64,000 bases of DNA from an uncultured Stomatobaculum sp. (GTDB taxonomy: Bacteria > Bacillota > Clostridia > Lachnospirales > Lachnospiraceae). The translations under genes were made by a program, and so were the position numbers. Of the stretch, positions 34,658-45,996 are shown one piece after another. The stretch is from assembly GCF_937924975.1 (NCBI RefSeq), contig NZ_CALEYG010000024.1, positions 1-64,000 of the forward strand. The letters are read 5' to 3'. The notes beneath the pieces were generated by a model. The model worked only from the letters and a program-made list of their open reading frames with translations, had not been told where the DNA came from and made no database searches. Numbering within the stretch: the first letter of the stretch is position 1; every line of letters starts with the position of its first letter.

Positions 34658-35872
34658 ATGGCACGAAAACTGAAGCGGCAGTTTGTCCTGGTCGCGACGA
34701 GCGCCGTGTTTGCCGTTCTGGTGCTGGTTCTGATGCTGGTCAACCGGATGAGCTATCTCTCCCTCTATGAGAACAGTATGGATACGCTCGAACTCATCAG
34801 CTACTACGGCGGCGCCCTACCGGGGCGCATCGGCAGTTCGGAAGAAGAAGTAGAGCTGCCGCATGCGGCACGCTATTTTTCGGTCCAATACGAACAGGAG
34901 AGTGCCGCCCTGACGCCGGTGATGAGCCTCGGCGGCATGGGGACGGAGGAGTTGCAGGCGCTCAGCATCCGCGCGCTCCATATGCCGAGACCCCGGGGGC
35001 TCCTCTGGAACGGCAAGCAGCATTATTTTTTCCTGCGCCGGGAAGGCAGTGATAAGACCCTGCTCTGTTTTCTCGATGTGAGCAGCGATTTTCGCGAGTT
35101 GCGGCGCATCTGGCGGGACAGTTGCCTCGCATCGGGAGCGGTGCTGTTCCTGTTCGGCTTCATCATGCTGCTGCTCTCGGCGCGGGCGGTGGAGCCTGTG
35201 GTTCGGAACATGGAGAGCCAGAAGCGCTTTATCACGAATGCGAGCCATGAGTTAAAGACGCCGATTGCGGTGATTTCCGCCAATGTGGAGCTCCTCGAGA
35301 TCATGCACGGCAGTTCCGAGTGGACGGACAGCATTCTGCACCAGGTGCGGCGTTTAAGCAGACTTGTGGATGACCTCATTGTGCTGACGCGCGTCGAGGA
35401 GGGCATCCAAAAGGAGTTGAGCCGCCAGAGCTTTACGGCAGCTGTGCGGCAGAGCGCCGAGGCTTTTTATCCGGTCGCGGAGCAGCAGGGGAAGCATCTC
35501 AGCGCCGACATCGCGGACAATGTCACGGCGACTGCGACGGAGCGGGAGCTCCCGGAGCTCGTGAACATTCTGCTCGACAATGCGGTCAAGTATTGCGACA
35601 AGGGCGGAACCGTGCGCATCCGACTCGTGCGGCGCGGAAACTGGCGCGGCAGCGTACTCACGATTTCAAATGATTATGCGGAGGGCGCAGAGGTCGATTG
35701 CAGTCGCTTTTTTGACCGCTTTTACCGCGAGGACAAGTCTCACAACTGCAGGAAAGAGGGTTACGGCATAGGGCTCTCGATGGCAGAGGGCATTGTCCGC
35801 ATGTATAAGGGACAGATCCGCGCGCAGTGGCGGGATAAGGTCATGTACTTTATCGTACAACTGCCAAGTTGA
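34658..35872 (+). CDS. Sensor histidine kinase
   Basis: 404 aa. Membrane helix 1 (about 10-28), an extracellular sensor segment of about 125 residues, membrane helix 2 (about 155-175), then the H-box FITNASHELKTPIAVI with His197, the N-box LVNILLDNAVKYCDKGG and the G-box EGYGIGLSMAEGIV. No HAMP domain is obvious. ATG 34658 follows GGGAGAACAGGA; an upstream in-frame ATG at 34592 lies inside the regulator gene. It pairs with the preceding response regulator. Confidence 0.94.
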   Translation: MARKLKRQFVLVATSAVFAVLVLVLMLVNRMSYLSLYENSMDTLELISYYGGALPGRIGSSEEEVELPHAARYFSVQYEQESAALTPVMSLGGMGTEELQALSIRALHMPRPRGLLWNGKQHYFFLRREGSDKTLLCFLDVSSDFRELRRIWRDSCLASGAVLFLFGFIMLLLSARAVEPVVRNMESQKRFITNASHELKTPIAVISANVELLEIMHGSSEWTDSILHQVRRLSRLVDDLIVLTRVEEGIQKELSRQSFTAAVRQSAEAFYPVAEQQGKHLSADIADNVTATATERELPELVNILLDNAVKYCDKGGTVRIRLVRRGNWRGSVLTISNDYAEGAEVDCSRFFDRFYREDKSHNCRKEGYGIGLSMAEGIVRMYKGQIRAQWRDKVMYFIVQLPS

Positions 35873-35888
35873 AAAGGAGATAGAAGCA

Positions 35889-37262
35889 ATGGAGAATCAA
35901 AAGAAGCAGGGCGGCATTTATGACGCGAGAACGCTCGGGCGGGGGCGCATGTTGCTGCTTGGCCTGCAACACATGTTTGCGATGTTCGGCGCGACCGTAC
36001 TGGTGCCCATTCTCGTGGACAGCTATTTTCACGGCGAGGGACTGTCCGTTCAGGTGACGCTTTTCATGGCGGGGGCCGGAACCCTCTTTTTTCACCTCTG
36101 CTCGAAGTTCAAGGTGCCGGCTTTCCTCGGCTCCTCGTTCGCCTTTCTCGGCGGTTTCGCGACCGTAGCGGAGCTGAACACGGGCATCTACGCGAATATG
36201 AGTTACGGGGAAAAGCTGCCCTATGCCTGCGGCGGCATTGTGATCGCGGGGCTTTTGTACCTGGTCCTCGCGGCGGTGATCAAGCTGATCGGCGTGAAGC
36301 GGGTCATGCGCTTTTTGCCGCCGGTCGTGACCGGCCCCATCATCATCTGCATCGGACTTTCGCTCGCGGGTACGGCCATTTCCTCGGCAGAGACCAACTG
36401 GCTGCTCGCGCTGATTGCGCTCTGCACGATTGTGGTCTTCAATATCTGGGGCAAGGGTATATTCCGCATCATTCCGATTCTGATGGGCGTCGTGGTCGCC
36501 TATGCGGCGGCGCTGATTTTCTACGCGATTGGTCTGCGGAACGCGGACGGCAGCGCGGTCATGGATTTTTCGAGAATTGCGGGGAGCCCGATATTCGGCG
36601 TGCCGCCGTTTCAGCTCTGCAAGTTTGACCTGACGGCGATTCTCGTGATGGCGCCGATTGCGATTGCGACGATGATGGAACACATCGGCGATATCTCGGC
36701 AATCTCGGCGACCGTCGGCGAAAACTTCATTGAGGATCCGGGTCTGCACCGTACACTGATCGGCGACGGCCTTGCGACCTCGCTCTCGGCATTTTTCGGC
36801 GGTCCGGCGAATACGACCTACGGCGAGAACACCGGCGTCCTTGAGCTCTCGCATGTCTACGATCCGCGGGTCATCCGGCTCGCGGCGCTCTATGCGATTC
36901 TGCTCTCCTTTGTGCCGCGCTTTGCGGCAGTCGTGGCCTCGTTGCCGACAGCCATTATCGGCGGCATCAGCTTTATCCTCTACGGTATGATTTCGGCCAT
37001 CGGCGTCCGGAACGTGGTCGAGAACCGCGTGGACTTTTCGAACAGCCGTAACCTCATCATCGCGGCCGTCATTCTGGTCTCGGGCCTCGGTTTCTCGAAG
37101 GGACTTAGCTTCACGGTCTTCGGCACGCCGATTACGCTGACGGCGCTCGCCATCGCTTCGATTGCCGGTGTGCTTCTGAATGCGATTCTGCCCGGAAACG
37201 ACTATCACTTCGGGGAGAATCAGCGCGGCGATGCGATGCGCGGCGTCTCGATGAAGAATTGA
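35889..37262 (+). CDS. uraA: Uracil/xanthine permease (NCS2 family)
   Basis: 457 aa with about 14 membrane segments. It imports uracil or a related base with protons. Family signatures are GLQHMFAMFGATVLVPIL near the start and GGPANTTYGENTGVL in the substrate-binding region, together with MMEHIGDISAISATVGENF. The Gln/Glu pattern favours uracil over xanthine, which is inference. GAAAAGGAGATAGAAGCA precedes ATG 35889. It follows the kinase gene by 16 bases, making a four-gene unit from 33350. Confidence 0.93.
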   Translation: MENQKKQGGIYDARTLGRGRMLLLGLQHMFAMFGATVLVPILVDSYFHGEGLSVQVTLFMAGAGTLFFHLCSKFKVPAFLGSSFAFLGGFATVAELNTGIYANMSYGEKLPYACGGIVIAGLLYLVLAAVIKLIGVKRVMRFLPPVVTGPIIICIGLSLAGTAISSAETNWLLALIALCTIVVFNIWGKGIFRIIPILMGVVVAYAAALIFYAIGLRNADGSAVMDFSRIAGSPIFGVPPFQLCKFDLTAILVMAPIAIATMMEHIGDISAISATVGENFIEDPGLHRTLIGDGLATSLSAFFGGPANTTYGENTGVLELSHVYDPRVIRLAALYAILLSFVPRFAAVVASLPTAIIGGISFILYGMISAIGVRNVVENRVDFSNSRNLIIAAVILVSGLGFSKGLSFTVFGTPITLTALAIASIAGVLLNAILPGNDYHFGENQRGDAMRGVSMKN

Positions 37263-37282
37263 CGGCGTGTTGCCATAGCCAC

Positions 37283-37312
37283 TTGCGGCTGCTGTGACAG
37301 CTGTGGTAGAAT
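37283..37312 (+). promoter_or_regulatory. Promoter for the DUF1858 gene
   Basis: TTGCGG (37283-37288) and TAGAAT (37307-37312) with an 18-base spacer. The spacer contains the palindrome ACAGCTGT. Confidence 0.5.
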
Positions 37313-37381
37313 CAATGTGAATCGAAATTGTCAAGAATGTTGCGGCCGGGTTTCCGGCGGAGCAATACGGAAGGAGCAAAT

Positions 37382-37630
37382 ATGGCGGAAGAGAAGAAGG
37401 CTTTGGTCACAAAGGACATGTTGGTCGGAGAAATCATCAGCAAGTATCCGGATGCGGCATTCGCACTGATGCAGTGCGGCATGGGTTGCATCAGCTGCCC
37501 GGCCTCGCAGGCGGAGTCTTTGCAGGATGCGAGCATGGTGCACGGCATGAATGCGGATGAGGTTGTCGACTATGTGAACGAGTACCTGCAGTTCCAGGCA
37601 AGCCAGAAGGAAGAAGGCAAGGCAGAGTAA
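37382..37630 (+). CDS. DUF1858 domain protein (small Cys-rich, redox-associated)
   Basis: 82 aa. DUF1858 proteins contain a short helical domain with a Cys pair. Here the core is VTKDMLVGEIISKYPDAAFALMQ followed by CGMGCISCP, three cysteines in C-x3-C-x2-C spacing that could bind a metal or form a disulfide. Such domains are common in anaerobes next to sulfur or redox enzymes. The exact role is unknown. CGGAAGGAGCAAAT precedes ATG 37382. It has its own promoter and terminator. Confidence 0.9.
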   Translation: MAEEKKALVTKDMLVGEIISKYPDAAFALMQCGMGCISCPASQAESLQDASMVHGMNADEVVDYVNEYLQFQASQKEEGKAE

Positions 37631-37643
37631 CGAAGTTTTCTTG

Positions 37644-37677
37644 GCCCGCGCGGGGAGACCTGTGCGGGCTTTTTTTA
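37644..37677 (+). terminator. Intrinsic terminator after the DUF1858 gene
   Basis: GCCCGC and GCGGGC arms with a G/C-rich centre, followed by seven T. Confidence 0.82.
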
Positions 37678-37693
37678 AAACGGGGAGAAGGCA

Positions 37694-38497
37694 ATGACAC
37701 TCTATCAGGCACTCTGTTATTTTGTGATTTATGCGTTCCTTGGCTGGGTCGTGGAGGTCGCGTTTCACGCGCTGCGTCTTGGGAAAATCATCAACCGCGG
37801 TTTCTTAAACGGCCCGGTCTGCCCGATCTACGGCTTCGGCATGCTGGCCATCTGTGCACTCATGAATGTGCTCGCACCCGGGCAGGAGGAAGCGGTGGGA
37901 TTGCCGACTCTCTTTCTGGCGGGTATTGTCTTTACGACCTCAATCGAATTGCTCGGCGGCTGGCTCTTAAATACCTTTTTCCACGCGCGCTGGTGGGACT
38001 ACAGCAAGGAGCCGTTTCAGTTTCACGGCTATATCTGTCTGCGGTTCAGTATCCTCTGGGGGCTTGGCACCGTGTTTATGATACGCATTGTGCATCCGCT
38101 GGTGCGCGGCTATGTGCGGCTGTTTCCGCCCGCGCTCGGACAGTGGCTGCTGGCGTTCGCCTACCTCACGCTGCTCGTCGACTTTGTCGCCTCGGTGCTG
38201 ACGGCGCACAAACTGAGCCGGGATCTCGGTGAGCTCGGCAAACTCAGAGACCGGATTCGCGCGGTCTCCGACGGGCTGAGCCAGCGAATCGGCGAAGACA
38301 GCATTCGCGCCAAGGCGGAGCTGGAACGGCAGCGCAGTGCGGCGGAGGCGCGCTTTGCGCTCCTCGAGAAGCGGGCGGAGAGGACACGCTTTTTTGGCAC
38401 CGGGCGCATGTTGAATGCCTTTCCCGAGCTGAAACCCAACTGGCATGCGGAGCTTTTGCAGGAGCTGAGAGAGCATCTCGGCGGAAAAAAGCACTAA
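37694..38497 (+). CDS. Putative ABC transporter permease (CmpB-type membrane protein)
   Basis: 267 aa. Five to six membrane segments occupy the first 180 residues, with the family signature YAFLGWVVEVAFHALRLGKIINRGFLNGPVCPIYGFG split over helix 1 and the first loop (partial quotes), then STSIELLGG-like and WWDYS...FHGYICLRFSILWGLG. The C-terminal 80 residues are charged and probably coiled coil. The family is labelled ABC-transporter type, but no ATPase gene is nearby, so function is unknown. GGGGAGAAGGCA precedes ATG 37694. Confidence 0.82.
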   Translation: MTLYQALCYFVIYAFLGWVVEVAFHALRLGKIINRGFLNGPVCPIYGFGMLAICALMNVLAPGQEEAVGLPTLFLAGIVFTTSIELLGGWLLNTFFHARWWDYSKEPFQFHGYICLRFSILWGLGTVFMIRIVHPLVRGYVRLFPPALGQWLLAFAYLTLLVDFVASVLTAHKLSRDLGELGKLRDRIRAVSDGLSQRIGEDSIRAKAELERQRSAAEARFALLEKRAERTRFFGTGRMLNAFPELKPNWHAELLQELREHLGGKKH

Positions 38498-38548
38498 ATG
38501 CCCAAAATGTGGAGCAAAGATGTCATATTTCCGGCAGTTCTGACAACT

Positions 38549-38576
38549 TGCGGAGTGTGGATACATAGAGTACAAT
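38549..38576 (+). promoter_or_regulatory. Promoter for the rubredoxin gene
   Basis: TTGCGG (38549-38554) and TACAAT (38571-38576), 16-base spacer, 45 bases upstream of the rubredoxin ATG. Confidence 0.5.
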
Positions 38577-38621
38577 CGGCTACACAAGCGCGACGAAGCG
38601 CAGACTGAAAGGAGAATTGAG

Positions 38622-38780
38622 ATGAAGTACATTTGCAACGTTTGCGGTTACGTTTACGATGAGACGACCGGTGATCCGGATAACGGCATTGCGGCAGGCA
38701 CCAAGTGGGAGGATGTCCCGGAGGATTTCGTATGTCCGCTCTGCGGCGTCGGCAAGGATGAGTTCTCCGCGGAGGATTGA
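38622..38780 (+). CDS. Rubredoxin
   Basis: 52 aa. A complete small iron protein: MKYICNVCGYVYDETTGD at the start and VCPLCGVGKDEF at the end give the two C-x2-C-G pairs that hold one iron. Aromatic and acidic residues between them (KWEDVPEDF) match the family. It carries electrons in the cytoplasm of anaerobes, often to peroxide- or oxygen-reducing enzymes. GAAAGGAGAATTGAG precedes ATG 38622. The gene is monocistronic, between its own promoter and a hairpin terminator. Confidence 0.97.
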   Translation: MKYICNVCGYVYDETTGDPDNGIAAGTKWEDVPEDFVCPLCGVGKDEFSAED

Positions 38781-38807
38781 TCGCCGGTAGCATCACAGGA
38801 AAGAGCG

Positions 38808-38837
38808 GGGGCTTTGCGCATGCAAGGCCCCTGTTTT
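38808..38837 (+). terminator. Intrinsic terminator after rubredoxin
   Basis: GGGGCTTTGC and GCAAGGCCCC arms around GCAT, followed by TGTTTT. Confidence 0.75.
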
Positions 38838-38859
38838 CGCTGTCCGGAAGGAGGGAACG

Positions 38860-39431
38860 ATGTATATCATCGCGGGCCTGGGAAATCCCGGGCGGGAGTA
38901 TGAGAAGACAAGACACAATGCAGGCTTCGAGGTGATTGACTGCCTCGCGGCACAGCTGCAGGTTTCAAACTGGGAGAAGAAGCACAAGGCGCTCGCCGGG
39001 AAAGCGATATACGCGGGCGAAAAACTGTTGCTCTTAAAGCCCCAGACCTATATGAACCTCTCGGGGGAGAGCCTTCTCAGTGCGGCGGCCTTTTACCGGG
39101 TGACACCGGATCACATTCTCGTGATTTCAGATGACATCGACCTCGCGGAGGGAAGACTCCGGATCCGGAAGAGCGGCAGTGCCGGCGGGCACAACGGGCT
39201 GAAGTCGATTATCTCGAACCTGGGCTCCGGCGATTTTATCCGCGTCCGCGTCGGCGTGGGCAGTAAGCCCGCGGGCTGGGATCTCGCGGACTATGTGCTG
39301 GGGCGCGCAAAGGGCGAGGACGCCGAGAAGATGGAGCAGGCCTACCGCGATGCCGCCGAGGCCGTGCTTTCGATTCTCGAAGAAGGGGTTGACCGGACGA
39401 TGAACAAGGTGAACCGGAAAGAGCAGGGTCA

Positions 39432-39435
<4 letters not shown>
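38860..39435 (+). CDS. pth: Peptidyl-tRNA hydrolase
   Basis: 191 aa, standard length. It frees tRNA from stalled peptidyl-tRNA. IAGLGNPGREYEKTRHNAGF holds the catalytic His (TRHNAGF), PQTYMNLSGES, the catalytic Asp in ISDDIDL, and SAGGHNGLKSI are all present. GGAAGGAGGGAACG precedes ATG 38860. Its stop overlaps the mfd start (ATGA), the conserved pth-mfd order of Gram-positive bacteria. Confidence 0.97.
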
Positions 39436-42833
<3,398 letters not shown>

Positions 42834-42862
42834 AAGGAACCATAACACAGGAGGATTCAAGG

Positions 42863-43138
42863 ATGAATAAGACCGAGTTGGTAGCTGCGATCGCAGAGAA
42901 GGCAGAGATTTCCAAGAAGGATGCCGAGGCAGCACTGAAGGCATTCACGGAGACTGTCGAGCAGGAGCTCGTCAAGGGAGAGAAGATCCAGCTTGTCGGC
43001 TTCGGAACCTTCGAGATTTCCGAGAGACCTGCGCGCGAGGGCAGAAATCCGAGAACAGGCGAGAGCATGAAGATTGCCGCTGCAAAGACCCCGAAGTTCA
43101 AGGCCGGCAAGGCTCTGAAGGACGCTGTCAACGCCTGA
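42863..43138 (+). CDS. HU-family DNA-binding protein
   Basis: 91 aa. A classic HU: MNKTELVAAIAEKAEISKKD, then LVGFGTFEISERPAREGRNPRTGE carrying the Gly-Phe-Gly turn and the DNA-wrapping beta arm with RNPRTG, ending FKAGKALKDAVN. It bends DNA as a nucleoid protein. ACAGGAGGATTCAAGG precedes ATG 42863. One base separates its stop from the S4 protein start, so the two are co-translated. Confidence 0.96.
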   Translation: MNKTELVAAIAEKAEISKKDAEAALKAFTETVEQELVKGEKIQLVGFGTFEISERPAREGRNPRTGESMKIAAAKTPKFKAGKALKDAVNA

Positions 43139-43139
43139 G

Positions 43140-43379
43140 ATGAGAATAGACAAGTTTCTGAAAGTCTCCCGCCTGATTAAGCGCCGCACGGTCGCGAACG
43201 AGGCGTGCGACGCAGGACGAGTGCTGGTGAACGGCAAAGCGGTCAAGGCCTCCTATGAAGTCAAAAAGGGAGATGTCCTTGAACTACTTTTCGGGCAGCA
43301 CACGGTCAAGGCGGAGGTCTTAGACCTTGCGGAGACCACCAAAAAAGAAGAAGCAAAGGAATTGTTTCGCTATCTGTGA
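43140..43379 (+). CDS. S4-domain RNA-binding protein (RqcP/YabO-like)
   Basis: 79 aa. A single S4 domain: MRIDKFLKVSRLIKRRTVANEACDAGRVLVNGKAVKASY (partial) with the usual Arg-Leu-Asp-like start. Small S4 proteins in this position are RqcP/Hsp15-like, acting on stalled 50S-peptidyl-tRNA in ribosome quality control. The HU-S4-DivIC order is common in Firmicutes. A terminator follows 24 bases after the stop. Confidence 0.93.
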   Translation: MRIDKFLKVSRLIKRRTVANEACDAGRVLVNGKAVKASYEVKKGDVLELLFGQHTVKAEVLDLAETTKKEEAKELFRYL

Positions 43380-43402
43380 TTCCGGAGCTTCCAAGAAAAA
43401 CA

Positions 43403-43435
43403 GCGTCGCCTGCAGTCAAGGCGGCGCGTTTTTTT
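43403..43435 (+). terminator. Intrinsic terminator after the S4 protein gene
   Basis: GCGTCGCC and GGCGGCGC arms around a 9-base loop, followed by GTTTTTTT. Confidence 0.8.
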
Positions 43436-43510
43436 GCATAAAATTGAAAAAATGCCCTGTCTGGAGTAAAATAAAAATAGGGGATGTATGCGACGAGAGG
43501 GGGCAGAGGT

Positions 43511-43825
43511 ATGGTTCGGAATCAAAAAAAAGCCCGGAAAAAGAAAAGTTTCAGAGCCCGTTTTTTGGCGGCTCTCTATGTTCTGCCGCTGATGCTGCTT
43601 GCGGTGCTGGTACTGCAGCGCTGTCAGAAAAACATAGAGCGGGCGGAAAAAATCGAAAAACAGACCAAGGAATTGGCAGCAAAGTATCAGAGTGAGGTCG
43701 AGCGAAACGATTCCCTCCAAAAAGACAGCGCCATCGTCGACACCAAAGAGTATGTCGTGAAAGTGGCAAAAGAGAAGTTGGGACTCGCGGACCCCGGCGA
43801 AGTGATCTTTAAAGTAGAGCACTGA
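43511..43825 (+). CDS. DivIC/FtsB-family septum formation protein
   Basis: 104 aa. A basic N-terminus (QKKARKKKSFRARF) is followed by one membrane helix (about residues 20-38) and an extracellular coiled coil (about 40-80), ending EYVVKVAKEKLGLADPGEVIF, the family C-terminal motif. It would act with FtsL and DivIB at the division septum. ATG 43511 follows GAGGGGGCAGAGGT; an in-frame ATG at 43484 is less likely. tilS follows within 9 bases. Confidence 0.9.
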   Translation: MVRNQKKARKKKSFRARFLAALYVLPLMLLAVLVLQRCQKNIERAEKIEKQTKELAAKYQSEVERNDSLQKDSAIVDTKEYVVKVAKEKLGLADPGEVIFKVEH

Positions 43826-43833
43826 GGCAGACG

Positions 43834-45231
43834 GTGGGGAGAAAGAAGGTGCGGGACAGCTTGGAAGCGGCGGTGCGGCAAAGCGGCGTAATCGAAGAAA
43901 GCGATGCCCTGTTGCTCGCGGTGAGCGGCGGCGCCGACTCGACGGCGTTGCTCTGCTGTCTCGCGGCGCTCCGCGAGGCGCTGAACCTGAGACTCGCGGT
44001 ACTCCATGTAAACCACGGGCTCCGGGGCGAAACGGCGGCGCGGGATGCTGCCTTTGTCGAGGCGCTCTGCGCGGAAAAGAAAATCCCGTTTTTTCTGGCA
44101 GAAGTTGATGTGCGTAGCGCGGCTGTGTCCGCGCACCGATCTCTCGAGGACATCGGGCGGGAACTCCGCTATGCGGCACTCGAAGAGACAGCAGAACGCT
44201 GGGGAAAAGACCTCGGACGCCCGGTCAAGATTGCGACCGCACACACGGAAGAGGATGCGGCGGAGACTGTGCTCTTACAGCTGGCCCGCGGGAGCGGCCT
44301 GAAAGGCGCTGCCGGGATTCCGCCAAGACGGGGGCGCATTGTGCGCCCGCTGCTCGCGGTCTCCAGGCGGGAGATTGAGGCCTATCTCGCGCGGCTTCAC
44401 CAGCCGCATGTGGAGGACGAGAGCAATGCGACAGCGCTCTTTGCGAGAAACCGCCTGCGGAGAGAGATTCTGCCGCGCCTTTGCGCGGAAATCAACGCGG
44501 AGGCAGTGTCTCACCTGGCTCGTGCGGGACAGTATTTCCGCGAGGCCGACGCCTATTTCGAGGCACTGTCGCGCGAAAAGGCGGACAGACTCATACGGCG
44601 TGAAAAGGGTGGCGCGAGCTGTGACTGCGTGCTGCTGAACCGGGAGCCGTCGATTGTTCGAAGCTATCTCCTCTGGCAACTCCTCGAAGCAGCCGGGGGA
44701 AGCAGGCAGAACTTCACCGCGCGGCACACGGAAGCTCTGCAGGCACTTGCCGGCAAGGTGCGGGGCAAGCGCGTCTCTCTCCCGCAGGGGCTTTTTGCGG
44801 AGCGGCGGGGCGAGCGCCTTGTTCTGTTTCGACCGGAAGGAACGGCGGAGTATCCTGTCTTTTCGGAAGCGGCTGTGCGGAAGAGGCTTCACGCCCGAAT
44901 CTTTCCGTATGTGCAGGGGGAACCGATTCCCGGCGGGCGCTTCCTCCAGTGGTTTGACCGGGACAAGATGCCGGCGGATTATGAAATCAGGACGCGCCGT
45001 CCGGGCGATCAACTTGCACTGCGGGGCGGCGGGCACAAGAGTCTCCGCGCGCTTATGACAGAGAAGAACGTGCCGGTAGAATTGCGGGAACGGCTCCCGC
45101 TGCTCACGGCAAAGGGGGAGATTATCTGGGCAATCGGCCTTCGGCGGAGTGCTCTGTATCAGGTGGACGAGACGACAACAACAATCTTGGAATTGCGATA
45201 CGAAGGGGAAGAAACATGGGAGAACATGTGA
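43834..45231 (+). CDS. tilS: tRNA(Ile)-lysidine synthase
   Basis: 465 aa. It makes lysidine at position 34 of tRNA-Ile(CAU) so that it reads AUA. The PP-loop LLAVSGGADSTALL is near residue 28, with LHVNHGLRGE and the AHTEEDAAETVLLQLARGSGLKG block; the usual His-His there is His-Thr. A C-terminal TilS domain (about 380-460) is present. It starts at GTG 43834. The last 16 bases overlap hpt, as is common for this pair. Confidence 0.95.
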   Translation: MGRKKVRDSLEAAVRQSGVIEESDALLLAVSGGADSTALLCCLAALREALNLRLAVLHVNHGLRGETAARDAAFVEALCAEKKIPFFLAEVDVRSAAVSAHRSLEDIGRELRYAALEETAERWGKDLGRPVKIATAHTEEDAAETVLLQLARGSGLKGAAGIPPRRGRIVRPLLAVSRREIEAYLARLHQPHVEDESNATALFARNRLRREILPRLCAEINAEAVSHLARAGQYFREADAYFEALSREKADRLIRREKGGASCDCVLLNREPSIVRSYLLWQLLEAAGGSRQNFTARHTEALQALAGKVRGKRVSLPQGLFAERRGERLVLFRPEGTAEYPVFSEAAVRKRLHARIFPYVQGEPIPGGRFLQWFDRDKMPADYEIRTRRPGDQLALRGGGHKSLRALMTEKNVPVELRERLPLLTAKGEIIWAIGLRRSALYQVDETTTTILELRYEGEETWENM

Positions 45232-45752
45232 AGATAATGTTTCGGGAGGAAGAGGTCAACCAAAGAATTCAGGAGGTTGCGGATCAGATTAACCGCGATT
45301 ACGGCGACACGCCGCTGCACCTCATCTGCATTCTGAAGGGCGGCGCGATGTTCATGTGCGAGCTCGCGAAGCGGCTCACGATGCCGGTCTCGTTTGATTT
45401 TATGTCGGTCTCGAGCTACAACGGCACGGAGTCGAGCGGCGTGGTGCGGATTGTCAAGGATCTCGACGAGTCGCTCGAGAACAAGCACGTCCTGATTGTC
45501 GAGGACATCATCGACACCGGCCGCACGCTCGCCTACCTCATCGAGGTGCTGGAAAAGAGAGGGCCGAAGGACATTCACCTCTGCACCCTGCTCGACAAGC
45601 CGGAGCGCCGCGTGAAGAAGCAGGTCACAGTGGACTATGTCTGCTTCACGATTCCGGACCGCTTCGTGGTCGGCTACGGCCTCGACTACGATCAGAAATA
45701 CCGGAATTATCCGTACATCGGCGTCGTCGAGTTCGAAGACGAAAAAGCATAA
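45216..45752 (+). CDS. hpt: Hypoxanthine phosphoribosyltransferase
   Basis: 178 aa. It salvages hypoxanthine and guanine with PRPP. The PRPP loop VLIVEDIIDTGRTL and the LKGGAMFMCEL turn are intact, with the flexible loop at SVSSYNGTESSG. In many Firmicutes ftsH follows tilS-hpt; here it does not. The 244 bases after the stop (45753-45996) hold no gene I can support, only a short hairpin near 45764-45780. Confidence 0.96.
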   Translation: MGEHVKIMFREEEVNQRIQEVADQINRDYGDTPLHLICILKGGAMFMCELAKRLTMPVSFDFMSVSSYNGTESSGVVRIVKDLDESLENKHVLIVEDIIDTGRTLAYLIEVLEKRGPKDIHLCTLLDKPERRVKKQVTVDYVCFTIPDRFVVGYGLDYDQKYRNYPYIGVVEFEDEKA

Positions 45753-45996
45753 GAGAAGTACCGTACGCCGGACAGGGACAGTCCGGGACAAAGGCGGGGC
45801 AATTTCCGCAGAGAGGTGTTACAGGGCAAAGCAGAAGACAGCGAGGAGATCAGAGCTCTTTCGTGACAGGAAAGAAAAACGCATCACAGACGAGTGTTAC
45901 CGCGAAGCAAGCGACAACAGGGGACATTGCATCGGGACAGCTTGGAATATGCGCCGCGCGACTGCTCGGAAAAACAGAAGGAAGTTGGCATAGGGC

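Noticed and set aside
35850..37379. A 509-codon open frame on the minus strand
   Set aside because: It is antisense to the uracil permease gene, which has convincing membrane helices and signatures. The antisense product is His/Arg/Asp-rich and unlike any protein family.
45753..45996. A gene between hpt and the GH13 glycosidase gene
   Set aside because: Frames here continue out of hpt in another phase or lack a Shine-Dalgarno, and none resembles a protein family; ftsH, often found here, is absent.
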